DNA of 31,832 nucleotides. Origin: an uncultured Dysosmobacter sp. GTDB lineage: Bacteria; Bacillota; Clostridia; Oscillospirales; Oscillospiraceae. Within the stretch, counting starts at the first letter, position 1. The number at the start of each line of letters is the position of its first letter. Below are positions 25,138 through 31,764 of this stretch, piece after piece. The translations under genes and the position numbers were made by a program. Under the pieces are notes generated by a model that saw nothing but the letters and a program-made list of their open reading frames with translations, made no database searches and was not told where the DNA came from. The stretch is from assembly GCA_934636905.1 (NCBI GenBank), contig CAKUBJ010000021.1, positions 1 through 31,832 on the forward strand. Direction: 5' to 3'.

Positions 25138-25279
25138 GGGGTTTCCTCCTTTTAGATTCTCCCTTCCGGGAGTTGATGTTTGCAAAGCCGGCTTCGCCGT
25201 TCCCGCCCCGATCTACATATCGTGGCTAGCCTACCCGGTATCTGGACCGGGGCCTTTCGCGGATCCCCCCGCCTTGCAA
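25138..25279 (-). promoter_or_regulatory. Structured 5' leader of the SLH gene
   Basis: About 140 nt lie between the predicted start and the ATG, with no gene. On the minus strand TTGCAAGGC (25279-25271) can pair with GCTTTGCAA (25188-25180), closing a domain that holds a CCCGGT/ACCGGG hairpin (25251-25234) and a CGGC-GAA-GCCG hairpin. A separate CTCCC-GGAA-GGGAG hairpin (25172-25159, GNRA-type loop) stands just before the ribosome site. The layout resembles a riboswitch or RNA stability leader, but no known class is recognised. It could be an mRNA-stabilising leader for an abundant protein. Confidence 0.55.
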
Positions 25280-25284
25280 TGCCT

Positions 25285-25313
25285 AATTTAGCAGGTGTTT
25301 TTTCCGTTGTAAA
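25285..25313 (-). promoter_or_regulatory. Sigma-A promoter of the SLH gene
   Basis: Minus strand: -35 TTTACA (25313-25308), 17-bp spacer, -10 TAAATT (25290-25285) with TG one base before it (extended -10). Start near 25278. It lies 70 bp after the stop of the phase-switched gene, with no clear terminator between. Confidence 0.65.
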
Positions 25314-25384
25314 CCGTCTGGGGCATCCTGTAATCAAAGAGTAAAATTAGCCGGGAATTATGTGAAAATCGTGTAGTGAATGGA

Positions 25385-26650
25385 CTAAAAAGTGTGATTT
25401 TTGTTTTCCGGCAGGCGGTAGGTCTTCCCCTCCCGCACCAGCCCCCCGCCCCGCACCAGCCCTTGCAGCAGATGGGTGGCCTGATGGGGGGCGATGCCCA
25501 GCAGACGGGTCACGTCCTGCCGGCGGCAGGTGCCGTGAGCCTTGAGATAGTCCCGCAGAATCTCCGGCTGCTCCGACGGCGATGCCGCCCGGCCGGCGGG
25601 ATAGTACCGCGCCCCGGTTTTCACCAGCCTGCCCTCCCGCGCCATGCGGTCAAGGTGCGTCCACGCCGTCCGGGGGGACACCCCCAGCAGCCGCACCACG
25701 TCCGCCCGCTCCAGCCAGCCCTTTCTCTCCGCCTGCTCCGTCAGCGCCCGGTTCACCCGCTGCTCCTTCGCCCACGCGGTGAGGCTCCGGAGGCTGAAGC
25801 CCTCCAGCCCGCCCCGGATCATGGCCGTCCGGGTCACCACGGAAATCCGGGACTGATCCATGGGGCGGCCGGTGCCGGGGGCGGTGAGCACCTGCGGCTC
25901 CGCCGGGTTTTTCCGCCGCTGCCGCGCCTCCTGCAGCATTCGCCGCAGACGGATGCCCATGTCGATTTCCCGGCCGGGCAGACGGAGGACGCCGGCGGCG
26001 AAATCCACCTGATCCCACGTCAGCGCCGCGATTTCCCCGGGCTGCAGCCCCAGCTGCCAGCACAGCCAGATGGCCAGCCCCGCCGGAGAGCTGCCCTCCT
26101 GCTGGACGATGCGCCAGAGGGTGTACTCCGTTTCGTCCTCCCCGGCGGCTTCGGCGGGGGGCGGGCTTTTCCGGGTGTCCGCCGGGAACGTGGCCCGCAG
26201 GCTGGACACCGCCATGCCGCTGACCCGGGCGGCATACGCCCAGCCGCCGGTTTCAATCTGCCGGAACACCCAGTCCCGCCGCAGATCCTTCAGGGACACC
26301 GTCTGCCCCTCCCGGTTCAGGGCTTCCCGCGCCAGCCGGGAGACGTTTTCCGGCGTCATGGGCTTCCGGCCGCGATCCGCCAGAATCACCCGGTTGGAAC
26401 GGGTATGATGCATCGCCCAGCGCCGCCGGAGGCACGCCTCCGTGGAGGGCTCCATGGGGACGCTGCGATCCGGCAGCAGCAGGACGCGGTTGTCCAGATC
26501 CACCTGCTCCCAGGTCAGGTCGTTGAGTTCCTTCCGGCTCAGCCCCTGCAGCCACGCCAGCCGGAGGATGGCCCCCGCCGGGCTGTCCGGCTCCCGCTCC
26601 AGAATCCGCGCCATGGCCGCGCCGTCCGGGCGCTTGAAATCCGCCGCCAT
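25385..26650 (-). CDS. Tandem degenerate tyrosine recombinase with two winged-helix domains
   Basis: A 421-residue protein with an unusual layout. Residues 10-160 and 175-300 each resemble a tyrosine recombinase catalytic domain (LAWLQGLSRKELNDLTWEQVDLDNRVLLLP; WLCWQLGLQPGEIAALTWDQVDFAAGVLRLP). In both, the Arg of the usual GLRxxEL is replaced (Ser38, Gln203). The box II HxLRH is KDLRRD in the first and SLRSLT in the second, and no clear nucleophile Tyr is seen. Two winged-helix-like units follow: ERADVVRLLGVSPRTAWTHLDRMAREGRLVKTGARYY (314-350) and RRQDVTRLLGIAPHQATHLLQGLVRGGGLVREGKTYRL (376-413). It is probably a DNA-binding regulator, not a recombinase (inference). ATG 26650 has GGGGGAGG six bases upstream. 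An invertible promoter lies just upstream. Confidence 0.82.
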   Translation of the reverse strand: MAADFKRPDGAAMARILEREPDSPAGAILRLAWLQGLSRKELNDLTWEQVDLDNRVLLLPDRSVPMEPSTEACLRRRWAMHHTRSNRVILADRGRKPMTPENVSRLAREALNREGQTVSLKDLRRDWVFRQIETGGWAYAARVSGMAVSSLRATFPADTRKSPPPAEAAGEDETEYTLWRIVQQEGSSPAGLAIWLCWQLGLQPGEIAALTWDQVDFAAGVLRLPGREIDMGIRLRRMLQEARQRRKNPAEPQVLTAPGTGRPMDQSRISVVTRTAMIRGGLEGFSLRSLTAWAKEQRVNRALTEQAERKGWLERADVVRLLGVSPRTAWTHLDRMAREGRLVKTGARYYPAGRAASPSEQPEILRDYLKAHGTCRRQDVTRLLGIAPHQATHLLQGLVRGGGLVREGKTYRLPENKNHTF

Positions 26651-26687
26651 AAAAACCTCCCCCGCGCCGCCCCGGCAGGCGGCGGGG

Positions 26688-26709
26688 AACGGAATCCATA
26701 TTCCGTTTC
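26688..26709 (+). repeat. Inversion site IR1
   Basis: A 22-bp sequence, AACGGAATCC...TCCGTTTC, present in inverted orientation at 26939-26960 with all 22 bases identical. Each copy is itself a dyad: arms AACGGA/TCCGTT around an asymmetric 8-bp centre ATCCATAT, the form of a tyrosine recombinase crossover site. It lies 38 bp upstream of the degenerate-recombinase start codon. Confidence 0.92.
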
Positions 26710-26938
26710 GCGGCTGCCGGGAAAGCGGCGCATTTTCTGTGCTCATTTTATCCTGTTTTGGGGCAAAGCACAAGAGTCCGCCGGGAAACTTTCCAAATGC
26801 AAACGCAAAAAGTAAGCTGCGGAGGAAGGATTCTTCAGCAGCTTCAGACAGTGCGGCCATTTTCCTGTTTTGTCAGGGGAATGGCCGCTTATTTGCGTCA
26901 AAATTCGCGGAAAAGCCCCTTTGCGCGCACCTTCCCGT
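26710..26938. other. Invertible DNA segment between IR1 and IR2
   Basis: A 229-bp segment with no gene of its own, flanked by the inverted sites and lying between the recombinase stop and the next gene's start. In the present orientation a promoter at 26745-26773 reads out across IR1 into the degenerate-recombinase gene. A 15-bp stem (26853-26867 with 26874-26888) followed by TTATTT on the + strand looks like a terminator working on the + strand now. If the segment flips, this terminator would face transcription coming from the recombinase gene and the promoter would point away from the downstream gene. Inversion itself is inferred, not seen. Confidence 0.78.
26745..26773 (-). promoter_or_regulatory. 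Promoter inside the invertible segment
   Basis: Minus strand: -35 TTGTGC (26773-26768, three of six consensus bases), 17-bp spacer, -10 TAAAAT (26750-26745, five of six). Start near 26738, about 88 nt before the ATG at 26650. The ATG overlapping the -10 (in-frame MSTENAP) is upstream of the likely start and is not used. Confidence 0.55.
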
Positions 26939-26960
26939 GAAACGGAATATGGATTCCGTT
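26939..26960 (-). repeat. Inversion site IR2
   Basis: The inverted copy of IR1. Here the dyad is longer and perfect: GAAACGGAAT/ATTCCGTTTC around CCAT. The recombinase stop codon (26961-26963) directly abuts it. Confidence 0.92.
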
Positions 26961-27809
26961 TCAGCGCACCAGCCGCAGCCCCTCCAGCTGGCGGCGGTGC
27001 TCCTGCCCGGTGGTCAGCAGATAGATGCGGGTGGTTTCGATGCTGGAATGCCCCAGAATGTCCGCCAGCTTCACCAAGTCCCGGTACACCCGGTAGTAGG
27101 CCGTGGCAAACAGCCGCCGCAGGTTGTGTGGGAACACCCGGGAAGGCTCCACCCCCGCCGCCCCGCACAGCCGCTTCATCTCTTTCCAGACCCGGCTGCG
27201 CCCTATGGGCTTCCCGCTTCCGGTGAGGAAAATCTCCCCGGAGGCGGTTTTCTGCCGTTTCGCATAGTTCAGCAGCTTCCGGCACAGCTTCTCCGGCAGG
27301 AGGATGGTGCGGATTTTCCCCTTGAGGCTCACGGTGGCCTGCCCCGCCCGGGCGGCTTCCACCGTGACGTACCGCAGTTCGCTGACCCGGATGCCGGCGG
27401 CGCAGATGGTTTCCATAATCAGTGCGATTTTCTCCCGGCCCATCCCGCCGGCGGCGGAGAGGAGTTTTTCGTAGTCTCCCCGGCGCAGTTCCCGCCCGGC
27501 GTCCCGGAACAGCCGGCGCTGGATTTTCAGGTAGCGAGCGCGGCACTCCGTCCAGCCCAGAACCTGAAACAGGCCGTTCAGGGCGGCCAGGGAGGCATTC
27601 ACCGTGGAGGGCGAGCAGCCGTCCTTTTTCTGCAGCTGCTCCTTCCACGCCACCACCGTCTGCTTGGTTACCGGCGCTCCTGCCAGAAACGCCGCAAACC
27701 TGCGGACGCTCCGCAGGTACTTTTCCACCGTGGCCTTTGACCGCTCCGCCTGACAAAGGGCGGCGGCAAAGGCGCCAATTCGCTGCTCCGTGAGATAGTG
27801 TTCTTCCAT
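26961..27809 (-). CDS. Tyrosine recombinase, probable DNA invertase
   Basis: A 282-residue tyrosine recombinase with all catalytic residues: Arg141 (AAGIRVSELR), Lys163 or Lys165 (SLKGKIRTI), His228-x-x-Arg231 (FPHNLRRLFAT), His254 (LGHSSIETT) and nucleophile Tyr263 (RIYLL). The N-terminal SAM-like core-binding domain spans about 5-90 (QAERSKATVEKYLRSVRRFAAFL). Its size fits the small XerC/D-like invertases and not phage integrases. The gene ends at inverted site IR2, so its target is very likely the adjacent segment. ATG 27809 has GAGGAG eight bases upstream; longer readings have no ribosome site. It is not a neighbour of any other integrative element gene. Confidence 0.93.
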   Translation of the reverse strand: MEEHYLTEQRIGAFAAALCQAERSKATVEKYLRSVRRFAAFLAGAPVTKQTVVAWKEQLQKKDGCSPSTVNASLAALNGLFQVLGWTECRARYLKIQRRLFRDAGRELRRGDYEKLLSAAGGMGREKIALIMETICAAGIRVSELRYVTVEAARAGQATVSLKGKIRTILLPEKLCRKLLNYAKRQKTASGEIFLTGSGKPIGRSRVWKEMKRLCGAAGVEPSRVFPHNLRRLFATAYYRVYRDLVKLADILGHSSIETTRIYLLTTGQEHRRQLEGLRLVR

Positions 27810-27843
27810 AACGGGACTCCTCGTATAAAATGTGATGGTTCCC

Positions 27844-27873
27844 ATTTTAACCGCGGAAAAGAGCGGCGGGCAA
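27844..27873 (-). promoter_or_regulatory. Promoter of the invertase gene
   Basis: Minus strand: -35 TTGCCC (27873-27868), 18-bp spacer, -10 TAAAAT (27849-27844). Leader of about 30 nt to ATG 27809. It lies outside the invertible segment, so the recombinase should be made in either orientation. Confidence 0.5.
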
Positions 27874-28007
27874 GCCCCTCCGCCACCGGGCGCCGCAGGG
27901 AGGAACGCCGGTATCCGGAAATCCGTCTCGATTTTCTTTCCCAATGCGCCATGGCCGCAGATTTGTGGTATACTTGGTTCAAGTAAGTGAACGGAGGTGC
28001 CGAGTGC

Positions 28008-28241
28008 ATGGAAGAAAACGCAGGCACGCCGCAGATTGAGCGGCTTTCCGCCGCCTTTGCGGCCTGCGCAAAGATACTCACCGCCATTGGAGACGAAACC
28101 CGGCAGCACCTGATTCTGGAAATGATGCGGATGGGGGACTGCCGCGGTGTGCGGGTGGGAAAAATCACCGAAAAGACGAACCTGTCCCGGTTGCTTTTTG
28201 CTTCCTCCTTTGCTTTAGTTCTTTCTTTATATCATTTCTGA
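28008..28241 (+). pseudogene. Truncated ArsR-family regulator
   Basis: Residues 1-60 (PQIERLSAAFAACAKILTAIGDETRQHLILEMM ... GVRVGKITEKTNLSR) match the start of an ArsR winged-helix regulator up to the recognition helix, normally continued by 'PAVSHHLKILKDAGLV'. After NLSR, at about 28188, the sequence turns into an unrelated hydrophobic tail (LLFASSFALVLSLYHF) and stops. The wing and dimer helix are lost, so it is probably non-functional. The start has GGAGGT upstream; a TATACT box (27969-27974) and a GTTCA/TGAAC dyad (27977-27992) that may be its old operator remain. The junction marks insertion or deletion of foreign DNA. Confidence 0.75.
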
Positions 28242-28350
28242 ACCCGTCCGACGGGAATATTGGGTGTTCATCAAGGACAGCCCAGAGATCATCAAATGCG
28301 ACATTACCTTCGTTTTCAAGAACGGAACCGAGGTCAAAATCGGAGCATAA
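28219..28350 (+). pseudogene. Recombinase-like C-terminal relic
   Basis: An open stretch of 43 codons after an in-frame TAG, without a start codon, ending WVFIKDSPEIIKCDITFVFKNGTEVKIGA-stop. The ending resembles the last residues of some clostridial serine recombinases (IKCxITFVFKxGxxVKVG); this is recognition by eye. With the truncated arsR next to it, it is probably scar DNA of a lost element. From here to the tRNA terminator there is no gene. A near direct repeat TGCACACCCCTC occurs at about 28435-28447 and 28458-28469. Confidence 0.4.
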
Positions 28351-28496
28351 ACTACAAGGTCGCAAGATCGTTCGCATTTTTGGGTGAACGGGTTTTGCGG
28401 CCTTTCTTTTGCGCTCTTGAGGAATCATTAAAATGTGCACACCCCTCCGCCGAAAATGCACACCCCTCAACCCTTCGTTAAAAAGTGTTATGGGAG

Positions 28497-28546
28497 AAAA
28501 TGAAAAAGGCTCCGCAGCTACCGTTTCCGGAACGCCACGAAGCCTT
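28497..28546 (-). terminator. Orphan terminator in scar region
   Basis: On the minus strand a 9-bp stem AAGGCTTCG/CGGAGCCTT (28546-28538 with 28514-28506) with an inner CGTT/AACG pair is followed by TTTCATTTTC. No minus-strand gene precedes it except tRNA-Leu, which has its own terminator, so it may belong to a lost gene. Confidence 0.55.
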
Positions 28547-28593
28547 ATATCGTTAAATAGTATCGAAAAAACCTTGTAAATCAAGGACTTTGC

Positions 28594-28645
28594 AAAAAGA
28601 AACCGGACACCAATCAAGATACGCACTGTATCAAAATTGGTGTCC
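28594..28645 (-). terminator. Terminator of tRNA-Leu
   Basis: On the minus strand a 10-bp stem GGACACCAAT/ATTGGTGTCC (28645-28605), with an inner GATAC/GTATC pair, is followed by GGTTTCTTTTTG. It starts five bases after the tRNA CCA end. Confidence 0.88.
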
Positions 28646-28650
28646 AGTTA

Positions 28651-28736
28651 TGGTGCCGGTGGTGGGACTCGAACCCACACGGAGTCGCCCCCGGCGGATT
28701 TTGAATCCGCTACGTCTACCATTCCATCACACCGGC
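28651..28736 (-). tRNA. tRNA-Leu (anticodon CAA)
   Basis: Reading the minus strand gives an 86-nt class II tRNA with encoded CCA. The acceptor is GCCGGTG/CACCGGC with discriminator A. The D arm contains GGAATGGTAGACG. The anticodon arm is GCGGA-TTCAAAA-TCCGC, anticodon CAA reading UUG. A long variable arm (GGGGGCGACTCC) and a T arm GTGGG-TTCGAGT-CCCAC complete it. Leu tRNAs are frequent integration targets, and scar-like DNA lies on its 3' side. Confidence 0.97.
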
Positions 28737-28863
28737 ATCTTTATAGGGTGCTGCATCATACGACAAAAGCAGGGGCACGTCAGAATCTGCACAGTCCCGG
28801 TTCTGCTTTGAAGACACGGGCTTCAGCATCACGGCCAACCCCGGAGCAGCACGAACTTTGTTT

Positions 28864-28892
28864 ATTATATCGGATACAGGCGAAAAATTCAA
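28864..28892 (-). promoter_or_regulatory. Promoter upstream of tRNA-Leu
   Basis: Minus strand: -35 TTGAAT (28892-28887), 17-bp spacer, perfect -10 TATAAT (28869-28864). It would give a leader of about 120 nt before the tRNA. A nearer -10 TATGAT (28760-28755) with CTGACG 17 bp upstream is an alternative. The gap 28893-29100 shows no gene. Confidence 0.6.
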
Positions 28893-29100
28893 GTACCATC
28901 GTCCTTCCTTTTCACTTTTTTTGTGGGGGACTGCAATTCCCTTAGACAGGAGAATAAACAGGCAGGCTTTCAAGTCCGTTCCAAAAGGTAGCCCCACTTT
29001 CCGCAATTTACCCGGGAAACTCTGCCGCCGGCCTTCCCCTGCCGTATTCACTGTCCAGTCTGTTTGGCAGGCCTTCCTGGGGGAATCTGCCTGCCGGCGG

Positions 29101-29129
29101 TTGCGCATTGCCGGACAGTCTGCTATACT
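29101..29129 (+). promoter_or_regulatory. Promoter of the RNA methyltransferase gene
   Basis: -35 TTGCGC (29101-29106), 17-bp spacer, -10 TATACT (29124-29129); start near 29136. The leader then contains a perfect 10-bp hairpin GAAACGGCGG/CCGCCGTTTC (29142-29170) followed by CCATTTCTG, before the GGAGG ribosome site. No strong T run follows, so it is more likely a leader stem than a full terminator. Confidence 0.55.
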
Positions 29130-29203
29130 GGGACTGGCAGCGAAACGGCGGGGCTGCGCTCCGCCGTTTCCCATTTCTGATGGTTTGAAAGGAGGCACGG
29201 ACC

Positions 29204-30313
29204 ATGATTCTGACGGTTCCCTGCCTGTTTGGTTTGGAAAGTCTGGTGGCGGAGGAAATGCGCCGCCTGAATCTGAACAATGTCCGGGCGGAAAACGGCC
29301 GGGTGCACTGCGACGGCACCCCGGCGGACATTGCCCGGCTGAATATCAATCTCCGCTGCGGCGCCCGGGTGCTGATGGAGCTGGGTTCCTTCCCTGCCCG
29401 GGATTTTGAAGCGCTGTTTCAGGGGGTATATGCCCTGCCCTGGGAGGCGTATATTCCCGGTGACGGAGAATTTCCCGTAAAGGGCTATTCCCTGAATTCC
29501 CAGCTGCACTCCGTGCCCGCCTGTCAGGCCATTGTGAAAAAGGCCGCCGCCAAACGGCTGGGAGAGAAGTACGGGCTGGAAACCCTGCCGGAATCCGGCA
29601 GCCGGTATCAGATTCGCTTCTCCATCATCAAGGACGTGGCCACGCTGTATCTGGACACCTCCGGCGAGGGACTGTACAAGCGGGGCTACCGTGCCCGGAA
29701 CATGGGCGCCCCCCTGCGGGAAACTCTGGCGGCGGCGCTGGTGCTGCTGTCCCGCTACCGGGGGAAGGACCCCTTCTGCGACCCCTTCTGCGGCAGCGGC
29801 ACCATCCCCATCGAGGCGGCGCTCATTGCTAAAAACCGCGCCCCGGGGCTGGATCGCAGCTTTGCCGCCCAGAAGTGGAAAAACATGGACGCAAAGCTGT
29901 GGCTGAATGCTGCCGAAGAGGCCATGGATCAGGAGTTCCACGGGAATTACGACATCTGGGGCGGCGACATAGACCCCGCCGCCGTGGAACTGGCGCGGCA
30001 CAATGCGGAACTGGCAGGGGTGGAGGACTGCATCCGATTTGAAGTGGCGGACGCTGGAAAGTTCCACCGGGACAGCCAGTACGGCCAGCTGGTAACCAAC
30101 CCTCCCTACGGTGAGCGCCTGCTGGAAAAGAAGGAGGCCGAGGAGCTGTACCGGGCCTTCGGCGCCGCCCTCCGGGATCTGCCCCCCAAATGGCGGGTGG
30201 TGGTGCTCAGTTCCCACACGGAGTTTGAGCGCTGCTTCGGCCGAAGCGCCGACAAAAAGCGCAAACTCTACAACGGCATGATCAAGTGCGACGCCTTCCT
30301 GTACGGGAAATAA
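29204..30313 (+). CDS. THUMP-domain RNA guanine-N2 methyltransferase (RlmL/YpsC type)
   Basis: SAM-dependent methyltransferase, most like RlmL/YpsC enzymes that methylate guanine N2 in 23S rRNA. The 369-residue protein has an N-terminal ferredoxin-like/THUMP region (1-155, LFGLESLVAEEMRRL ... FSIIKDVATLYLDTSGEGLYKRGYR). The Rossmann methylase follows, with PFCDPFCGSGTIPIEAALIA (190-209, motif I) and catalytic NPPYGERL (299-306, motif IV). The YKRGYR-x5-APLRETLAAALV linker is typical. The RlmK half present in E. coli RlmKL is absent, as in Firmicutes. ATG 29204 has AAAGGAGG upstream. The rRNA target is not provable from sequence. Confidence 0.92.
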   Translation: MILTVPCLFGLESLVAEEMRRLNLNNVRAENGRVHCDGTPADIARLNINLRCGARVLMELGSFPARDFEALFQGVYALPWEAYIPGDGEFPVKGYSLNSQLHSVPACQAIVKKAAAKRLGEKYGLETLPESGSRYQIRFSIIKDVATLYLDTSGEGLYKRGYRARNMGAPLRETLAAALVLLSRYRGKDPFCDPFCGSGTIPIEAALIAKNRAPGLDRSFAAQKWKNMDAKLWLNAAEEAMDQEFHGNYDIWGGDIDPAAVELARHNAELAGVEDCIRFEVADAGKFHRDSQYGQLVTNPPYGERLLEKKEAEELYRAFGAALRDLPPKWRVVVLSSHTEFERCFGRSADKKRKLYNGMIKCDAFLYGK

Positions 30314-30409
30314 TCGGAGGAATCCTGCCAAAGCAGCGGATACTTTCAGTATAATTTTGTCAGCAAATTGCGAATCGTATCGCATTTTGCCGGAAGGGGA
30401 GGCCTATCC

Positions 30410-31342
30410 ATGCGGCACATTTTCATCATCAATCCCAATGCCGGAAAAAAAGACCAGACAGGCCGGATCTATGAAATGGCAGACCGTCTCCGTCAGACCC
30501 ACGGTCTGGAGTGCCAGTGCCTGCTGACCCAGCGCCCCGGCGGGGCGGAAGAAATGGCGCGGCGGCTGGCGGAATCCGGGGAGGAACTCCGGCTCTACGC
30601 CTGCGGCGGCGACGGCACCGTCAACGAGGTGGCCAACGGCATGGCAAGTTTCCCCAACGCCGCCATGACCTGCATCCCCGCCGGCACCGGCAACGACTTT
30701 CTGAAAAACTTCGGGGAGGATGCCGTCAAATTCGCAGACGCGGAAAACCTGTGGGACGGGGATGCCCTGCCGCTGGATCTCATTGACTGCAATGGCCGCC
30801 TGTGCCTGACCATCGCCTGCAGCGGCATTGACGCCCGGGTGGCGGAAAGCGTCCATGAACTGGGAAGTTCCCCCCTACTCAGCGGCCGGGGCAGCTATCT
30901 GGCCACCGTGGCGGTGAATTTTCTCTTCCGGGGCATCGGCCAGCATTGGCGGGTGACGCTGGACGAAGAGACGCTGGAGGGCGACTTTGCGCTGGTATCC
31001 ATGTGCAACGGCCGCTATTACGGCGGCGGCTCCACGCCGGTGCCGGAGGCCCGGATGGACGACGGCATTTTACATACCGTGCTGGTGAAGAATGTCAGCC
31101 GCCTGCGGTTTGCCCGGCTGTTCACCCCCTACTCAGAGGGGCTTTACCGCCATCTGCCGCCGGAACTGATCCGGGTGGTCACCGCCGGAAATGTCCGCAT
31201 CCAGTCGGAAACCGACATCGTCACCTGTCTGGACGGCGAATGCCTCCACAGTCGGGATGTTCATCTGACCCTGTCCGAAAAAAAACTGCGCTTCTTCGGC
31301 CCCCGGGGCTGTGATCCCAACCGGGGCGCGGGAATCCGGTGA
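30410..31342 (+). CDS. DagK/YegS-family lipid kinase
   Basis: A 310-residue kinase of the diacylglycerol/sphingosine kinase fold. Motifs: INPNAGKKDQTG near the N-terminus, nucleotide-binding CGGDGTVNEVANG (65-77), IPAGTGNDFLKN (89-100) and the beta-rich C-terminal lipid-binding domain (CNGRYYGGGSTPVPEARMDDG; DGECL). In Gram-positives, DgkB of this fold recycles diacylglycerol into phosphatidic acid; other members phosphorylate other lipids, so substrate is uncertain. The ATG at 30410 has GGAAGGGGAGG upstream and is preferred over longer readings. It lies 97 bp after the methyltransferase gene and in the same direction. Confidence 0.9.
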   Translation: MRHIFIINPNAGKKDQTGRIYEMADRLRQTHGLECQCLLTQRPGGAEEMARRLAESGEELRLYACGGDGTVNEVANGMASFPNAAMTCIPAGTGNDFLKNFGEDAVKFADAENLWDGDALPLDLIDCNGRLCLTIACSGIDARVAESVHELGSSPLLSGRGSYLATVAVNFLFRGIGQHWRVTLDEETLEGDFALVSMCNGRYYGGGSTPVPEARMDDGILHTVLVKNVSRLRFARLFTPYSEGLYRHLPPELIRVVTAGNVRIQSETDIVTCLDGECLHSRDVHLTLSEKKLRFFGPRGCDPNRGAGIR

Positions 31343-31372
31343 AAATTTCATAGGTTGTTTACAAATTACCCC

Positions 31373-31401
31373 TTTACAAAAGGTGGAAAGTGTACTATGA
31401 T
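31373..31401 (+). promoter_or_regulatory. Sigma-A promoter of groES
   Basis: -35 TTTACA (31373-31378), 17-bp spacer, -10 TATGAT (31396-31401). Start near 31408, immediately before the CIRCE operator. Confidence 0.85.
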
Positions 31402-31408
31402 AACTGCG

Positions 31409-31764
<356 letters not shown>

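Noticed and set aside
22501..25155. Very long + strand open frame (884 codons) antisense to the SLH gene
   Set aside because: It is a mirror of the strongly biased codons of the SLH gene: Val/Gly/Leu-rich, without ribosome site or domains. The minus strand encodes a signal peptide and SLH modules.
25138..25279. Assignment of the SLH leader to a c-di-GMP-I riboswitch
   Set aside because: The conserved GCAAA and ACGCAAAGCC segments and the tetraloop-receptor order are not found.
26651..26860. N-terminal extension of the degenerate recombinase to 26860 or to the in-frame ATG overlapping the -10 box
   Set aside because: It would translate through IR1, has no ribosome site, and most of it lies upstream of the predicted transcription start. 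ATG 26650 has GGGGGAGG.
28165..28626. Minus-strand open frame of 153 codons in the scar region
   Set aside because: Crosses the tRNA terminator and an unrelated terminator, has no ribosome site, and has no recognisable domain.
28716..29198. Minus-strand open frame of 160 codons overlapping tRNA-Leu
   Set aside because: It overlaps the tRNA and its promoter and has no family resemblance.
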